A stretch of 64,000 bases of DNA from Enterococcus silesiacus (GCA_001465115.1 CP013614.1:2604001-2668000); one strand, 5' to 3'; counted from the stretch's first letter, positions 20,765 to 29,374 are shown. Numbers and translations: made by a program. Notes: a model not told the origin generated them from the sequence alone.

Positions 20765-20807
20765 CTAGGTCACTAATAGTTTGCTTGTCTCATTATTAGT
20801 AACCTAG
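20765..20807 (-). terminator. hairpin after the long HhH-LRR gene
   Basis: CTAGGTTACTAATA pairs with TATTAGTGACCTAG with one mismatch. No T-run follows, so it may be a terminator or an mRNA-stabilising hairpin. Confidence 0.5.
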
Positions 20808-20823
20808 CTTGATAGCTTCAAAT

Positions 20824-22857
20824 TTATGGCAAACCGTTTTTATGAAGAAACGGCAATTTATCCAACGGTGAATAATCAATGATTGGATTATTTTGTAAAT
20901 ATAAATGCGATAGCTTTTTCAAGTTTGATAGAGCTTCTATCTTTACAATTTGATTCGATTTCAAATTCAGTTCGTGAATATTTATTAATGAATCCAATGC
21001 TGAGATATCTATGATTTGGTTCGAAGCTAAACGCAATCTTTCTAATTTAGTCAAAGATTTTAATGCCGAGACATCCGCAATCTGGTTTGATTCTATACCT
21101 AAATAATTTAGCTCCCTTAGGGAAGACAAGGCGGAAATATCCGTAATTTGATTATTATCAAGTATTAGGCTTTCCAGATTTAGCAAAACTGACAAAGCTG
21201 AGATATCCGTCAGTTCATTTTGACCAAGTGATAGATCCTTTAAATTTATCAGGGCTGACAAGGCTGAGATATCCGCCACTTTATTGTTATAAAGAGTGAG
21301 GCTTTCTAAGTTTTCCAAAGTTTTCAACTCATCGAGTTTAACTATTTTATTTCTTGAAAGCTCTAGCTTTCTTAAGCTTTTCAATTGAGTTAATTTACTA
21401 AGAACTGAATAATCTTTGTTAACACTACTTGTCATATTCAAATATTCAAGACTGGTTAAGTTTCCTAATGCTGATATATCTGAAATTTGGTTACCATAAA
21501 GAGTGAGTTTTTTTAGTTGGCTTAAATGTGATAATGGATCAGCATTCACAACTTTGGTCCTAATTAATGATAGCTCTGTTAATTGTTCTAATTTAGATAA
21601 TGAAGAAATATTTGTCAGCCCTGATCCTTCCAAACGAAGGTTTTTTAACTGTTTTAAATTTGATAATCCAGAAATATCCGTTAAGTTATTTTCAGAAATA
21701 CTAAGATCTTCAATCTGATTAATTGAGGATAACCAATTTATATCAGCCATATAATTATCAGATAAGCTAAGAGTTTTCAATTGCCCCATCTTACCGATCT
21801 CTGAATAACCTGTTAAATTAGAATTCATAAATAAAGCTAAAGCTAATTTTTCTACAGATTTCAACTTTCCAAGAGAACTAATATCAGAAACATTAGAAGG
21901 CTTAATAATTGTCAGTTCTTTCAGGTTTTGTAATTGGTCAATCCCTGCAAAATCTAATGGCGCCCTCCCTTTTTTCCATATCGTATTTATATCTAGTATT
22001 TCTAAATTAGGAAGTTTATATATTGGCTGTAAGTCATTGACTTCAATCCCATTCATTCTAATTTTTTTTAATTTAGTTAGATTGTTGATTCCTTCAAAAT
22101 CAAGAGTATCTCCATACTTATAGCTACCAGAATAATCAAAATATTCTAAATTCTGCAGCTGATATATTTTTTCAAAGTCCTTTATATTATCTCTAGCGAT
22201 TATTCTTAATTCTTTTAGATTGGTTAAATTCTCAATACTAGCAACACTCTGTAAGTTGTAAATATTGAGATACAAACTTTCAATATTGTTCAAAGAAGTG
22301 ATTTTAGAAAAATCAGACCAATCAGTAATTTCCTGTGCAGTGATTTCTATCGTTTTAAGACTAGTCAAATGTTGTAAACCTTCAAGGTTAGTAACAGCTT
22401 TTAAAAAGAAACGCTCTAACTCCAAATTGTTTAATTCTTTTTTCGTAGTGCTTGCAGTAATTTCTTTTCCTAAAGCGTAAGCTACTTCAGAAGAAAAGTG
22501 CGGATCCGGGAATACCTCAGCAATAGTCCCTAGCACAGGATCGGCATCTACATAAGCCAACCCTTGATCTTTAATCTTGTTTAACGTACCTGCACCGATT
22601 CCCTTAACTTTAGTTAATTCATCAATTGACGTAAACGGTCTCGTATCAATAATCCTCTGTGCGAGAACCGCTCCAATTCCAGAAAGCTTCTGTAGCTCTC
22701 CTATACTTGCACTATTAATATCCACTTGCTCGACTTGCGCAGTTGCTTCAACGCTCTCTTGTGCGCTAGCAACTTCCGTATGTGATAAGCCACCAACAGT
22801 TAATGCAAACATCAGCATCATAGAAATCAACCATTTTAATTCTTTTTTCTTCTGCAC
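20824..22857 (-). CDS. secreted HhH (ComEA-like) plus internalin-type LRR protein, long paralogue
   Basis: This protein has 677 residues from the GTG at 22857, which follows AGGAGGAAA exactly as in its paralogue; a frame open to 22935 adds only an implausible charged leader. The order is signal peptide, ComEA-like helix-hairpin-helix (LSGIGAVLAQRIIDTRPF, VKGIGAGTLNKIKDQG), internalin cap (EVFPDPHFSSEVAYALG) and more than 20 leucine-rich repeats, many of the type LKDLSLGQNELTDISALSVL. There is no wall anchor. It differs from the paralogue at 18843 mainly in the repeat region, where it has several extra repeats, while the N-terminal DNA is nearly identical. It is the first gene of the pair. Confidence 0.82.
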   Translation of the reverse strand: MQKKKELKWLISMMLMFALTVGGLSHTEVASAQESVEATAQVEQVDINSASIGELQKLSGIGAVLAQRIIDTRPFTSIDELTKVKGIGAGTLNKIKDQGLAYVDADPVLGTIAEVFPDPHFSSEVAYALGKEITASTTKKELNNLELERFFLKAVTNLEGLQHLTSLKTIEITAQEITDWSDFSKITSLNNIESLYLNIYNLQSVASIENLTNLKELRIIARDNIKDFEKIYQLQNLEYFDYSGSYKYGDTLDFEGINNLTKLKKIRMNGIEVNDLQPIYKLPNLEILDINTIWKKGRAPLDFAGIDQLQNLKELTIIKPSNVSDISSLGKLKSVEKLALALFMNSNLTGYSEIGKMGQLKTLSLSDNYMADINWLSSINQIEDLSISENNLTDISGLSNLKQLKNLRLEGSGLTNISSLSKLEQLTELSLIRTKVVNADPLSHLSQLKKLTLYGNQISDISALGNLTSLEYLNMTSSVNKDYSVLSKLTQLKSLRKLELSRNKIVKLDELKTLENLESLTLYNNKVADISALSALINLKDLSLGQNELTDISALSVLLNLESLILDNNQITDISALSSLRELNYLGIESNQIADVSALKSLTKLERLRLASNQIIDISALDSLINIHELNLKSNQIVKIEALSNLKKLSHLYLQNNPIIDYSPLDKLPFLHKNGLP

Positions 22858-22872
22858 TTTGTGTTTCCTCCT
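22502..22872 (-). repeat. direct repeat, copy B (N-terminal coding region)
   Basis: Partner of 20188-20558 at an offset of 2314 bases. The sharp boundary just upstream of the ribosome binding site suggests recent duplication or gene conversion. Confidence 0.9.
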
Positions 22873-23071
22873 TTTTTCTCTTCCAATAATAATTTTTTGA
22901 TTGGCATCGTTTGATTTTTCTATTACCACTATCAACTAAACTATTATCTGTCCATTTCATGATTAAATTTTTAACCATAAGTTTAGTTTATATTATACAA
23001 ACCCGTTATTATATAGAGTTATATTGTAAAAATATAGATTTTGATTAGGTTTCCCTTGTATTTCTATATAC

Positions 23072-23107
23072 AAAAAAGAAGCCAACTAAGATTTTAGCGA
23101 CTTCTTT
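23072..23107 (-). terminator. terminator after the Rep_3 gene
   Basis: AAAGAAG pairs with CTTCTTT with an inner CTAA/TTAG pairing; on the minus strand a T-run follows. Confidence 0.7.
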
Positions 23108-23130
23108 CATATAAATTCTCTTTATTTTAT

Positions 23131-23811
23131 TTATATAAGCTTTTCAAATTTAAATAGATACTCTAAGACCTTGTTTCCTTGCGTTTCACTATACTTCTTT
23201 TCAACTTCCAAATGTGTAAAGTACGCACCTAATTCCTCAATCGCTGGCTTTAAGATCTTTTGATCAATTTGCCCAACTCGATAATGTTTAGGCATCCCAA
23301 GTAAAAAAGACAGGTTTTCAACCGATACCTTCCAGTAACCTTTTTTTTCAGCCTGCTTTAACAACCGATAAAGATTCTTGGCATACTTCTTTTTCAACAA
23401 AATAAATTCTTCTAAAGAAAAACACGTAGCATTCGAATTCACTTGATTCAAAAGACAGGTGAACTTGGGATTAAAGCGAGCTTCAATTGCCTTCTCTTTT
23501 TCAAGAAGTCTAAAATCTTCAAAAATCGTAAAGCTTTCTACACCTACTTGATCATTGTCTGTATACAGATGAATATAGTTAGAATTAATCAATTTTTGAT
23601 ACATACTATTTAAATCCTTCAAAAATCTAGTATTAGACGTTGAGGTATAGTGAGCCAAGCTTTTTAAATCCTCCCATTTTACGTAAATTTGCTCGTGCTG
23701 TTCTTCTTTTGTTTTGCTTAATATAGAAAAAAATAAATTAAATTCACTGGCATTAAAAGTACCCAGCGAAACTGTATTCAGCTCGTTTTTATACTTTACG
23801 TAGTCATTCAT
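23131..23811 (-). CDS. Rep_3 family plasmid replication initiator (orphan)
   Basis: This 226-residue protein matches RepB/RepA initiators of theta-replicating Gram-positive plasmids: two winged-helix halves, with FNASEFNLFFSILSKTK at the start, KYAKNLYRLLKQAEKKGYW in the middle and KILKPAIEELGAYF near the end. Such proteins bind iterons at a plasmid origin. I see no iteron array within 250 bases upstream and no partition or mobilisation genes nearby, so it appears to be a chromosomal relic or part of a degenerate integrated element. The frame is intact. The chosen ATG lacks a strong ribosome binding site. An alternative is a small integrated element whose borders I cannot see. Confidence 0.85.
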   Translation of the reverse strand: MNDYVKYKNELNTVSLGTFNASEFNLFFSILSKTKEEQHEQIYVKWEDLKSLAHYTSTSNTRFLKDLNSMYQKLINSNYIHLYTDNDQVGVESFTIFEDFRLLEKEKAIEARFNPKFTCLLNQVNSNATCFSLEEFILLKKKYAKNLYRLLKQAEKKGYWKVSVENLSFLLGMPKHYRVGQIDQKILKPAIEELGAYFTHLEVEKKYSETQGNKVLEYLFKFEKLI

Positions 23812-24071
23812 TTCAAAGCCTACTTTCCCTTGCTCATTTGAAGGCTATTATAGTCAGTTTCATTGCATAAAGCAAACTTAAATACAAAAAGGTACTGATT
23901 AGCTAGCAAAAACCAACTATTTTTCTCAAGTCAAAATAGCGAAAAAAGCCTGTATTTTCATGGTTTTTCTGACCTCAATCATTTTTTTATAAACTTATTT
24001 ACGCAGACAACAGGTGAAAGTGATGCTATTCTTTGGATGTAATTTAACTATACAACGGAAGGATGTTTTTT

Positions 24072-24791
24072 ATGAGTAAATCAATTATTATCGTAGGTGC
24101 AGGTCCAGGAGTTGGTTATGAAACAGCTAAAAAATTTGGTACTGAAGGATATAAGGTAGGATTGATCAATATTTCAGAACCTATTTTAGTCGATCTAAAA
24201 TCCGAGCTTGAGCAAGATAACATTACTGTCTACTATGAAACGGCTGATGCAAGCAATACAGAAAAATTAAATCAAGCCATTGATCGTCTAGTTGAACAAC
24301 TTGGCGGTTTAACTACTTATTTCTATAACGTTCCTGGTCCCTTAGGCAAATCATACATGCCAATGACTGAGGCGCCCGAATCATTATTATCTTTATTTTT
24401 ACAATTAAGAGTAACGTCAGTCTTAAGCTCTGTTCAACATGCTTTACCCTATTTAGAAAAAACTCACGGCTCTGTGTTGATCTCAAGTGGCCAATCTGAT
24501 CGAATTGCTTATCCCTACACTGGGATCATGGGCACCGCTCAGGCAGCGTTGAAAATGCTGATGATGCACTTAAACCAAGAGTTAAAAGAGAAGGATATTT
24601 TTGTTGGTTATTTCCCGTTAGATAACCCTCCTTTGATTACTGATGAGAAAAAAGAAGCGAACCGTGAAGACTTACCAGGTGGTTTTGAATTAACAAAAGA
24701 AATGAGAATTACTGCTAAAGATGTAGCAGCAGAAATTTTTAAAGAAGATGTGCTTAGAGAAAATTTCGATGTGCGGATCAAAAAAGCGTAG
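24072..24791 (+). CDS. SDR-like protein lacking the usual catalytic pair
   Basis: This 239-residue Rossmann-fold protein begins SIIIVGAGPGVGYETAKKFG, the nucleotide-binding glycine motif of short-chain dehydrogenases, followed by a DA and N-x-P region (ETADASN, YNVPGPLG). At the catalytic site the family pattern S-x12-Y-x3-K is expected; the Ser of LISSGQ is there, but the segment aligned with YxxxKAAL reads MGTAQAAL, so Tyr and Lys are both replaced. It may bind NAD(P)H without classical SDR catalysis. I chose the ATG at 24072 behind GGAAGG; an ATG at 24063 overlaps that site. It is monocistronic. Confidence 0.82.
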   Translation: MSKSIIIVGAGPGVGYETAKKFGTEGYKVGLINISEPILVDLKSELEQDNITVYYETADASNTEKLNQAIDRLVEQLGGLTTYFYNVPGPLGKSYMPMTEAPESLLSLFLQLRVTSVLSSVQHALPYLEKTHGSVLISSGQSDRIAYPYTGIMGTAQAALKMLMMHLNQELKEKDIFVGYFPLDNPPLITDEKKEANREDLPGGFELTKEMRITAKDVAAEIFKEDVLRENFDVRIKKA

Positions 24792-24919
24792 CTTTTATCT
24801 ATTAGTTAAAAATATTAGACTCAATCAAAAAAATAAAATAACTTGTATCGATTGTTTGTTTTTCGCTTCTATTCATCTTCTATCCATCTTTAAGGTTTAT
24901 TGCATCAAAAAAACCGAAA

Positions 24920-24955
24920 TTTCATAAAATACTATTTTAAAATCGTTTTATGAAA
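24920..24955. repeat. inverted repeat in intergenic region
   Basis: TTTCATAAAA and TTTTATGAAA are perfect 10-base arms separated by 16 A/T-rich bases, between the SDR-like and amidohydrolase genes. No T-run follows. It could be a weak terminator or operator. Nothing else is recognised between 24792 and 25090. Confidence 0.45.
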
Positions 24956-25090
24956 AAGAAGACGGTATTTATTTGATTATAAAATTAATCTACGTTAAAC
25001 TTTTAGAAAGTCCACTTTAGCTTATATTATTCTATAATCTTAATTTTTAGATACAATTTCTATTTCATAAAAAAGAGGGAGCGATAGTCG

Positions 25091-26086
25091 ATGTGTACAA
25101 GCGTTACGATGACAACGAAAGATCAAACAGTTTTATTAGCTAGAACAATGGATTTTGCGGTTATTTTAGATGCTGAGCCAACTTTTATTCCAAGAAAGAA
25201 ACTTTTCTTTGCAAATGATAAAAATGATGACCGTAAAAATGACTATGCCTTTGTTGGGATGGCTCGACAAATGGATAATGGAGAATTTGTTTTTGCCGAT
25301 GGCTTAAATGAAAAAGGACTCTCTTGTGCTGCTCTTTATTTTTCTGGATATGCGGATTATAACAGTCAGGATAGCAATAAAAAATATTCCTTAGCTCCTC
25401 ACGATGTTGTCCCGTTTTTACTCTCCACTTGTTCTACCATTGAAGATGCCACTCGGACAATGGAAAATGCTCAAGTTGACAATACGGCTCTAGACTTTTT
25501 AGGCATCGTCTTACCTCTTCACTGGGTCATTACTGATACTACTGGTAAAAGTATTGTCGTCGAGTACACGGAACAAACTTTACACATTTATGAAAATTCG
25601 ATTGGGGTCATGACCAATAGTCCCGACTATAAGTGGCATACTACAAATTTAAGAAATTATATTGGCTTACAGCCAGATCAAAAAACAGAAGTACATTTAA
25701 AAGATATGGTGATGAAACCGTTTGGTGAAGGCGCTGGCGCATTTGGCCTACCTGGTGATTTTACGCCGCCATCAAGATTTGTCAGAGCCGTGTTCTTGAA
25801 AAATTGCTTACAAGACATCCAATCTGAGCTAGATGGTATCACTTCTTTGTTCCATGTGCTTGCCAATGTTGATATTCCTAAAGGTGTTGTAAAAACAACA
25901 CAAGCGTATGACTATACGCAATATACTTCTGTTATGGTAAATAGCACGCTGAATTATTACTATAAAACATACAATAATCAACGGATTCGCTGTATTCAAT
26001 TAGATAATGAAGATTTTGATGCGACTTCTGGCAAAATTTGGTCTAATGGCGATGCCGAGGACATCCTGTATCGAAATAGAAAATAA
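25091..26086 (+). CDS. linear amide C-N hydrolase, choloylglycine hydrolase family (YxeI/penicillin V acylase-like)
   Basis: This 331-residue Ntn hydrolase would use Cys2 as nucleophile after removal of Met1. The N-terminus MCTSVTMTT, the LLARTMDFA motif with conserved Arg and Asp, the region DGLNEKGLSCAALYFSGYA and the Asn in VMTNSPDYKWH are typical of the family. The sequence is closer to Bacillus YxeI-type penicillin V acylases than to bile salt hydrolases, so the substrate could be an acyl-homoserine lactone, penicillin V or a related N-acyl amide; bile salt activity is less likely. The start follows AGAGGGAG. No signal peptide is present. It is followed by a near-perfect long terminator. 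Confidence 0.88.
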   Translation: MCTSVTMTTKDQTVLLARTMDFAVILDAEPTFIPRKKLFFANDKNDDRKNDYAFVGMARQMDNGEFVFADGLNEKGLSCAALYFSGYADYNSQDSNKKYSLAPHDVVPFLLSTCSTIEDATRTMENAQVDNTALDFLGIVLPLHWVITDTTGKSIVVEYTEQTLHIYENSIGVMTNSPDYKWHTTNLRNYIGLQPDQKTEVHLKDMVMKPFGEGAGAFGLPGDFTPPSRFVRAVFLKNCLQDIQSELDGITSLFHVLANVDIPKGVVKTTQAYDYTQYTSVMVNSTLNYYYKTYNNQRIRCIQLDNEDFDATSGKIWSNGDAEDILYRNRK

Positions 26087-26096
26087 GTACTTATTG

Positions 26097-26153
26097 AAAA
26101 ATAGGGAAAGAGACAACAAACCTAGGCAGGTTTGTTGTCTCTTTCCCTATTTT
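26097..26153 (+). terminator. very long perfect terminator hairpin
   Basis: Arms of about 26 bases (AATAGGGAAAGAGACAACAA and onwards, and its complement) surround a 4-base loop and are flanked by A and T runs, so it can work in both directions. Confidence 0.95.
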
Positions 26154-26204
26154 TGTTCGCGCCTATACTCACTTAGGTGTGAACGCTGAGTATGAGGAAT
26201 ACAC

Positions 26205-26236
26205 ACAATTTTGTGTTACTTATCTAACAAAATTGT
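26205..26236. promoter_or_regulatory. inverted repeat upstream of the YxeA gene
   Basis: ACAATTTTGT and ACAAAATTGT are perfect 10-base arms 12 bases apart, ending about 65 bases before the start codon. Spacing suits a dimeric regulator. Confidence 0.45.
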
Positions 26237-26301
26237 TAGCTCCTTGTTCGTTACTCCTAGTTTACTTTCATCTATAATAGCCATAGAAAGGTCTGATTAA
26301 T

Positions 26302-26697
26302 ATGAAAAAAATAGTAAGCATACTCGCACTAGTGATCCTTGGTCTACTTTTTTACAAAGGTTTTGACTATTATCAAAGCACTTATGTTGGCATAGAAACG
26401 TATGCCTTGGTTCCAGAAACAGTCCCCACAAAAATAGAAACAAAGGATGATTCTGGTGAATTAGTCAAAAATTCTCAAGACAAACAGCTTTATTCTTATG
26501 ATTATTCATTAAATGGTGTGACAAAAAAAGGCGAGAAGCGATCGCTTAAATTATCAATCACTGACTTAGAGCCTCAACCACTTATACCAAACTCTTTTAT
26601 CAAAGTGACCGCTTCAAAAAAACGTGTTTTAGATGAGCCAGTACAAGTATCTGAAAATGAATTGCCTGATGGTATTAAAAATAGCTTGTTACAATAA
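26302..26697 (+). CDS. YxeA family (DUF1093) secreted protein
   Basis: This 131-residue protein has an N-terminal hydrophobic segment (ILALVILGLLFYKGFDYY) serving as signal anchor and a small beta-rich extracellular domain with YSYDYSLNGVTKKGEKRSLK and IPNSFIKVTASKKRVL, the YxeA pattern. YxeA proteins have an OB-like fold and are often found near peptide-export or bacitracin-type ABC transporters; no such transporter is nearby here. The start follows GAAAGG. Function is unknown. Confidence 0.82.
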   Translation: MKKIVSILALVILGLLFYKGFDYYQSTYVGIETYALVPETVPTKIETKDDSGELVKNSQDKQLYSYDYSLNGVTKKGEKRSLKLSITDLEPQPLIPNSFIKVTASKKRVLDEPVQVSENELPDGIKNSLLQ

Positions 26698-26815
26698 CGC
26701 GTTTTCTAAAGTTGGTTTCATCACATTTTGGAGCAGTCTGATTTTGATTTATGGCAACTATCTTCCCCACTAGAGCTTAATCTCTAGTTTTTCATCCTTA
26801 AATATAACGTGTAAA

Positions 26816-26867
26816 GGTTGGGTCACACACCCATGAGAGCTGTTGCCTTCATAAGTGTGACCCAACC
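26816..26867. repeat. 13-bp inverted repeat with long loop
   Basis: GGTTGGGTCACAC and GTGTGACCCAACC are perfect arms separated by 26 bases, between the YxeA gene and a convergent LPxTG gene. There is no T-run beside the left arm. It may act as a bidirectional terminator-like hairpin or be a small intergenic repeat. Confidence 0.6.
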
Positions 26868-26882
26868 TCGCTCGTTACGCTA

Positions 26883-28280
26883 TTATTTGCTTCTTTTCAT
26901 TCGCAAATCAAAAAGTAAACTAAATAGAAATAGACTAATCATTCCAGTAAATAGGAGTACTTGATTTGGTTCTAGTTCTCCCGTTTTAGGTAATTGTGCA
27001 TTTTTTTGTTCTTTTTTTTGTGGTTGTTCTTCATGTGTATTATTTGTTTCCTGCTCAATTGGCGCTGTTTCTATTTTTTCATAAAGATAAGTGACTTCTT
27101 TAGGTAGATCTGTAAAAATTCCTTTGTCGTCCCCAATAACTTCTTTTAACTGATAACCAGTGATTTCTTTATCTATTTCATATTTAGTTCCTGATTCTCC
27201 TGTTAAAGTAATGCTTGGCTTTAAGGTCTTGCCCTCTTCATCTTTGAAATAAGCCGTAACACTCGATAGTACAGGAACATGAATTATCGTTGTTGTCACA
27301 CTGTTAGACGCTACTGTAAAAGGTTGTTGAGCTAGACTAGTCACGCCTTCTAGCGACATATTTTGAGCGATTGACGGTTGATTTTCCCCAGTTACTTTTA
27401 CTTGATAACTCAACGTTACCTTTTCATTTCCGGGTATGTCAGTAAATGAATAGGCAAACTCTGGCCCGTCCCAAGCACTATCATCCACTAGAGTCTCATT
27501 GATTTTTGTTGTATTTGGAAGATACTCAACACCTGCAGGCAAACTGTTTTTAAGAACACTTGCCCCAACTTTGCCTCCACTGTTTTCTGCGGTTAAGCTA
27601 TACGTCAAAATATCTCCTACTTGAGCTTCTGGATTACTAACCGTTAGCAGCATCTGAAGATCAGGGGCTATAAAAAAATTGGTCTCTGCTAGAGATAATG
27701 TAATTGGTGAAAGTGGCTGGATGCCACCAGTACCATCTGAGGTCTCACCAGTGAACAAGCCTGGCAGATCAACATTCCCAGTAATATTACCTACTTTTAC
27801 TTTGAAATAGTAATATACTTCCATACTGCCTGACAGTACCCCGGTAAAAGGAAGATCCATTTCATTTGGAAAATCAGTCATGATGCTGGCAAGAATTTCA
27901 TCACTAAGGTGAGTTGCAGGCAAATCGTTGGAACCTATGTAAAATGAGTCCGCCAGATAATCCAAGCCTTCGTTAAATGAAAAAATGATATTATGATCAT
28001 AAATCTCTTGATTATTGTCGTATTCTTTTAGTTGATATCTCATAGAGACCAGATAAGTCTCGCCTATTTTCAATGGCGTATGCGGGTCGACTGGTTGGCT
28101 ATCTTCTTGAAGCAGCTGATAATTCACTACTAGCTCGCCTGGCATACTAACTCTACCAGCTTTTGCTAAAGAATTGGACTGAGGTAATTCAAAAGCTGCT
28201 ACTTGATCAGCGTGAGTAAAAGTCATTAAGATAAGCATTATTACGACTGCTGCAATGCTCGTCCATTTTTTTTGTATCAT
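26883..28280 (-). CDS. LPxTG-anchored surface protein with DUF11 and MucBP domains
   Basis: This 465-residue wall protein has a signal peptide (IAAVVIMLILMTFTHADQVAA), a beta-rich N-terminal domain, a DUF11-type isopeptide-like repeat (LLTVSNPEAQVGDILTYSLT, about residues 210-320), a MucBP domain (VTAYFKDEEGKTLKPSITLT, about 335-405), a Gln/Glu-rich spacer and LPKTGELEP with a membrane tail and RMKRSK. MucBP domains bind mucins. I chose the ATG at 28280, behind AAGGAG, instead of the longer frame from 28331. The XRE regulator gene lies 119 bases upstream on the same strand, and a promoter can be seen between them. Confidence 0.88.
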   Translation of the reverse strand: MIQKKWTSIAAVVIMLILMTFTHADQVAAFELPQSNSLAKAGRVSMPGELVVNYQLLQEDSQPVDPHTPLKIGETYLVSMRYQLKEYDNNQEIYDHNIIFSFNEGLDYLADSFYIGSNDLPATHLSDEILASIMTDFPNEMDLPFTGVLSGSMEVYYYFKVKVGNITGNVDLPGLFTGETSDGTGGIQPLSPITLSLAETNFFIAPDLQMLLTVSNPEAQVGDILTYSLTAENSGGKVGASVLKNSLPAGVEYLPNTTKINETLVDDSAWDGPEFAYSFTDIPGNEKVTLSYQVKVTGENQPSIAQNMSLEGVTSLAQQPFTVASNSVTTTIIHVPVLSSVTAYFKDEEGKTLKPSITLTGESGTKYEIDKEITGYQLKEVIGDDKGIFTDLPKEVTYLYEKIETAPIEQETNNTHEEQPQKKEQKNAQLPKTGELEPNQVLLFTGMISLFLFSLLFDLRMKRSK

Positions 28281-28321
28281 TTCTACTATTCTCCTTCTAA
28301 AATCACATTTGGTGAACATTG

Positions 28322-28350
28322 ACTTTACCACACTAAACTGGTGTTGACAA
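28322..28350 (-). promoter_or_regulatory. promoter of the MucBP/LPxTG gene
   Basis: On the minus strand TTGTCA (28345-28350) and TAAAGT (28322-28327) are 17 bases apart, 42 bases before the start codon. Confidence 0.55.
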
Positions 28351-28399
28351 TTCAGTTTTTTCCAGAATATGACTTATCTTGAACACTTCCTAAATAGAT

Positions 28400-29140
28400 T
28401 CATTCGTTAATAATTTCTTTTCTTTTACTTGCAGTCTCTCTCAGCAATTCTACATATTCCTTTTGATATTTTTTCAGATACGCTTTTAATGACTGCTCTT
28501 TTTCGTCAGACCAACTCGGATCACTATTTATTAAGTTTCCAGTCTCATCTACTTCAACAGTTGCATCGTATTTTACTTTTGGATCATTCGCTTTTGAAAT
28601 CACTACATTCCGTTTGTTTCCTTCTTTGACTTTAACCACTAATTTGTCTTTTCTTGCGATCACCCACGGATTATGTTCTGTTAAGGGAATAGGATTGAAG
28701 CCCACTTCCATGACATAGGTTGAATACAACACTCCTCCTTCTTCCAAAGCATAGCTTCCCGAATATCTATAGTCATCTTGCTTCCAAGAATGCGCAGTAA
28801 GATTTTTTAAATAGCGCTGTTCGTCCATTCGCAGCTTGCCATTAAACCCTACATAGATCAAAGAAAGAATTCCAATAACTACTAATATTCGCTTGTAATA
28901 GTTGTTCCATCTCATTTTTTTCGATAAGTCTTTTGTCATTTCCATATCCTCCCGCAATAAGTTATCAAGAGAGATACCGAACAGATCGCTAATTGCGACA
29001 ATTGTTTCTAAGTCCGGATAATTTCTGCCAACTTCCCAACTGGACACTGTCGAACGAGAAACATTTAATAACTCACTTAATTGTTCTTGAGTCAGTTCTT
29101 TTTTTAAGCGCTGTTCTTTGATTTTGTCACCAATGTTCAT
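28400..29140 (-). CDS. XRE family regulator with membrane-anchored C-terminus
   Basis: This 246-residue protein has an N-terminal helix-turn-helix (IKEQRLKKELTQEQLSELLN, then VSRSTVSSWEVGRNYPDLET), a transmembrane segment (RILVVIGILSLIYVGFNG, about residues 84-101) and a predicted extracellular domain of about 140 residues. It probably senses something at the surface and controls the LPxTG gene downstream. The N-terminal 75 residues are of the same subfamily as the small regulator at 56112. The ribosome binding site is AAAGAGGTG before the ATG. Confidence 0.88.
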   Translation of the reverse strand: MNIGDKIKEQRLKKELTQEQLSELLNVSRSTVSSWEVGRNYPDLETIVAISDLFGISLDNLLREDMEMTKDLSKKMRWNNYYKRILVVIGILSLIYVGFNGKLRMDEQRYLKNLTAHSWKQDDYRYSGSYALEEGGVLYSTYVMEVGFNPIPLTEHNPWVIARKDKLVVKVKEGNKRNVVISKANDPKVKYDATVEVDETGNLINSDPSWSDEKEQSLKAYLKKYQKEYVELLRETASKRKEIINE

Positions 29141-29328
29141 GGTATCACCTCTTTCTTTTTTATTATCTTGATAACTTACAGCAAAGGGTAGCCACTTTTC
29201 GTGTCATTGTTAAATTTTGTGTTGATACCATTCGTGTCATGTTGATTTACTGGGTTTTTCAGGAATCAGTCCTTAAACATTATAACAAAACTCTAACGGA
29301 TTATTGCCTTTTTAAAATAAAAAAATAC

Positions 29329-29374
29329 GTTCAAAAACTTGTAGAATCTACGAAGGTTTTGAACATATTTATCT
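29329..29374 (-). terminator. hairpin between the phosphatase and XRE genes
   Basis: GTTCAAAA and CTT pair with GAAG and GTTTTGAAC through TAGA/TCTA. It lies in a 337-base gap (29141-29477) that otherwise shows only the upstream region of the XRE gene and nothing else I can name. Confidence 0.55.

Noticed and set aside
18843..22857. LRR repeats as a possible array of non-coding repeats
   Set aside because: They are open, in-frame 66-bp-type units encoding leucine-rich repeats.
23812..24071. Iterons or a replication origin upstream of the Rep_3 gene
   Set aside because: I looked for repeated 20-22 base units and saw none; only an AT-rich stretch is present.
24072..26086. SDR-like plus choloylglycine hydrolase family gene as a bile-acid modification pair
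   Set aside because: The hydrolase is closer to YxeI/penicillin V acylases, the SDR-like protein lacks the catalytic pair, and the genes are separated by 299 bases.
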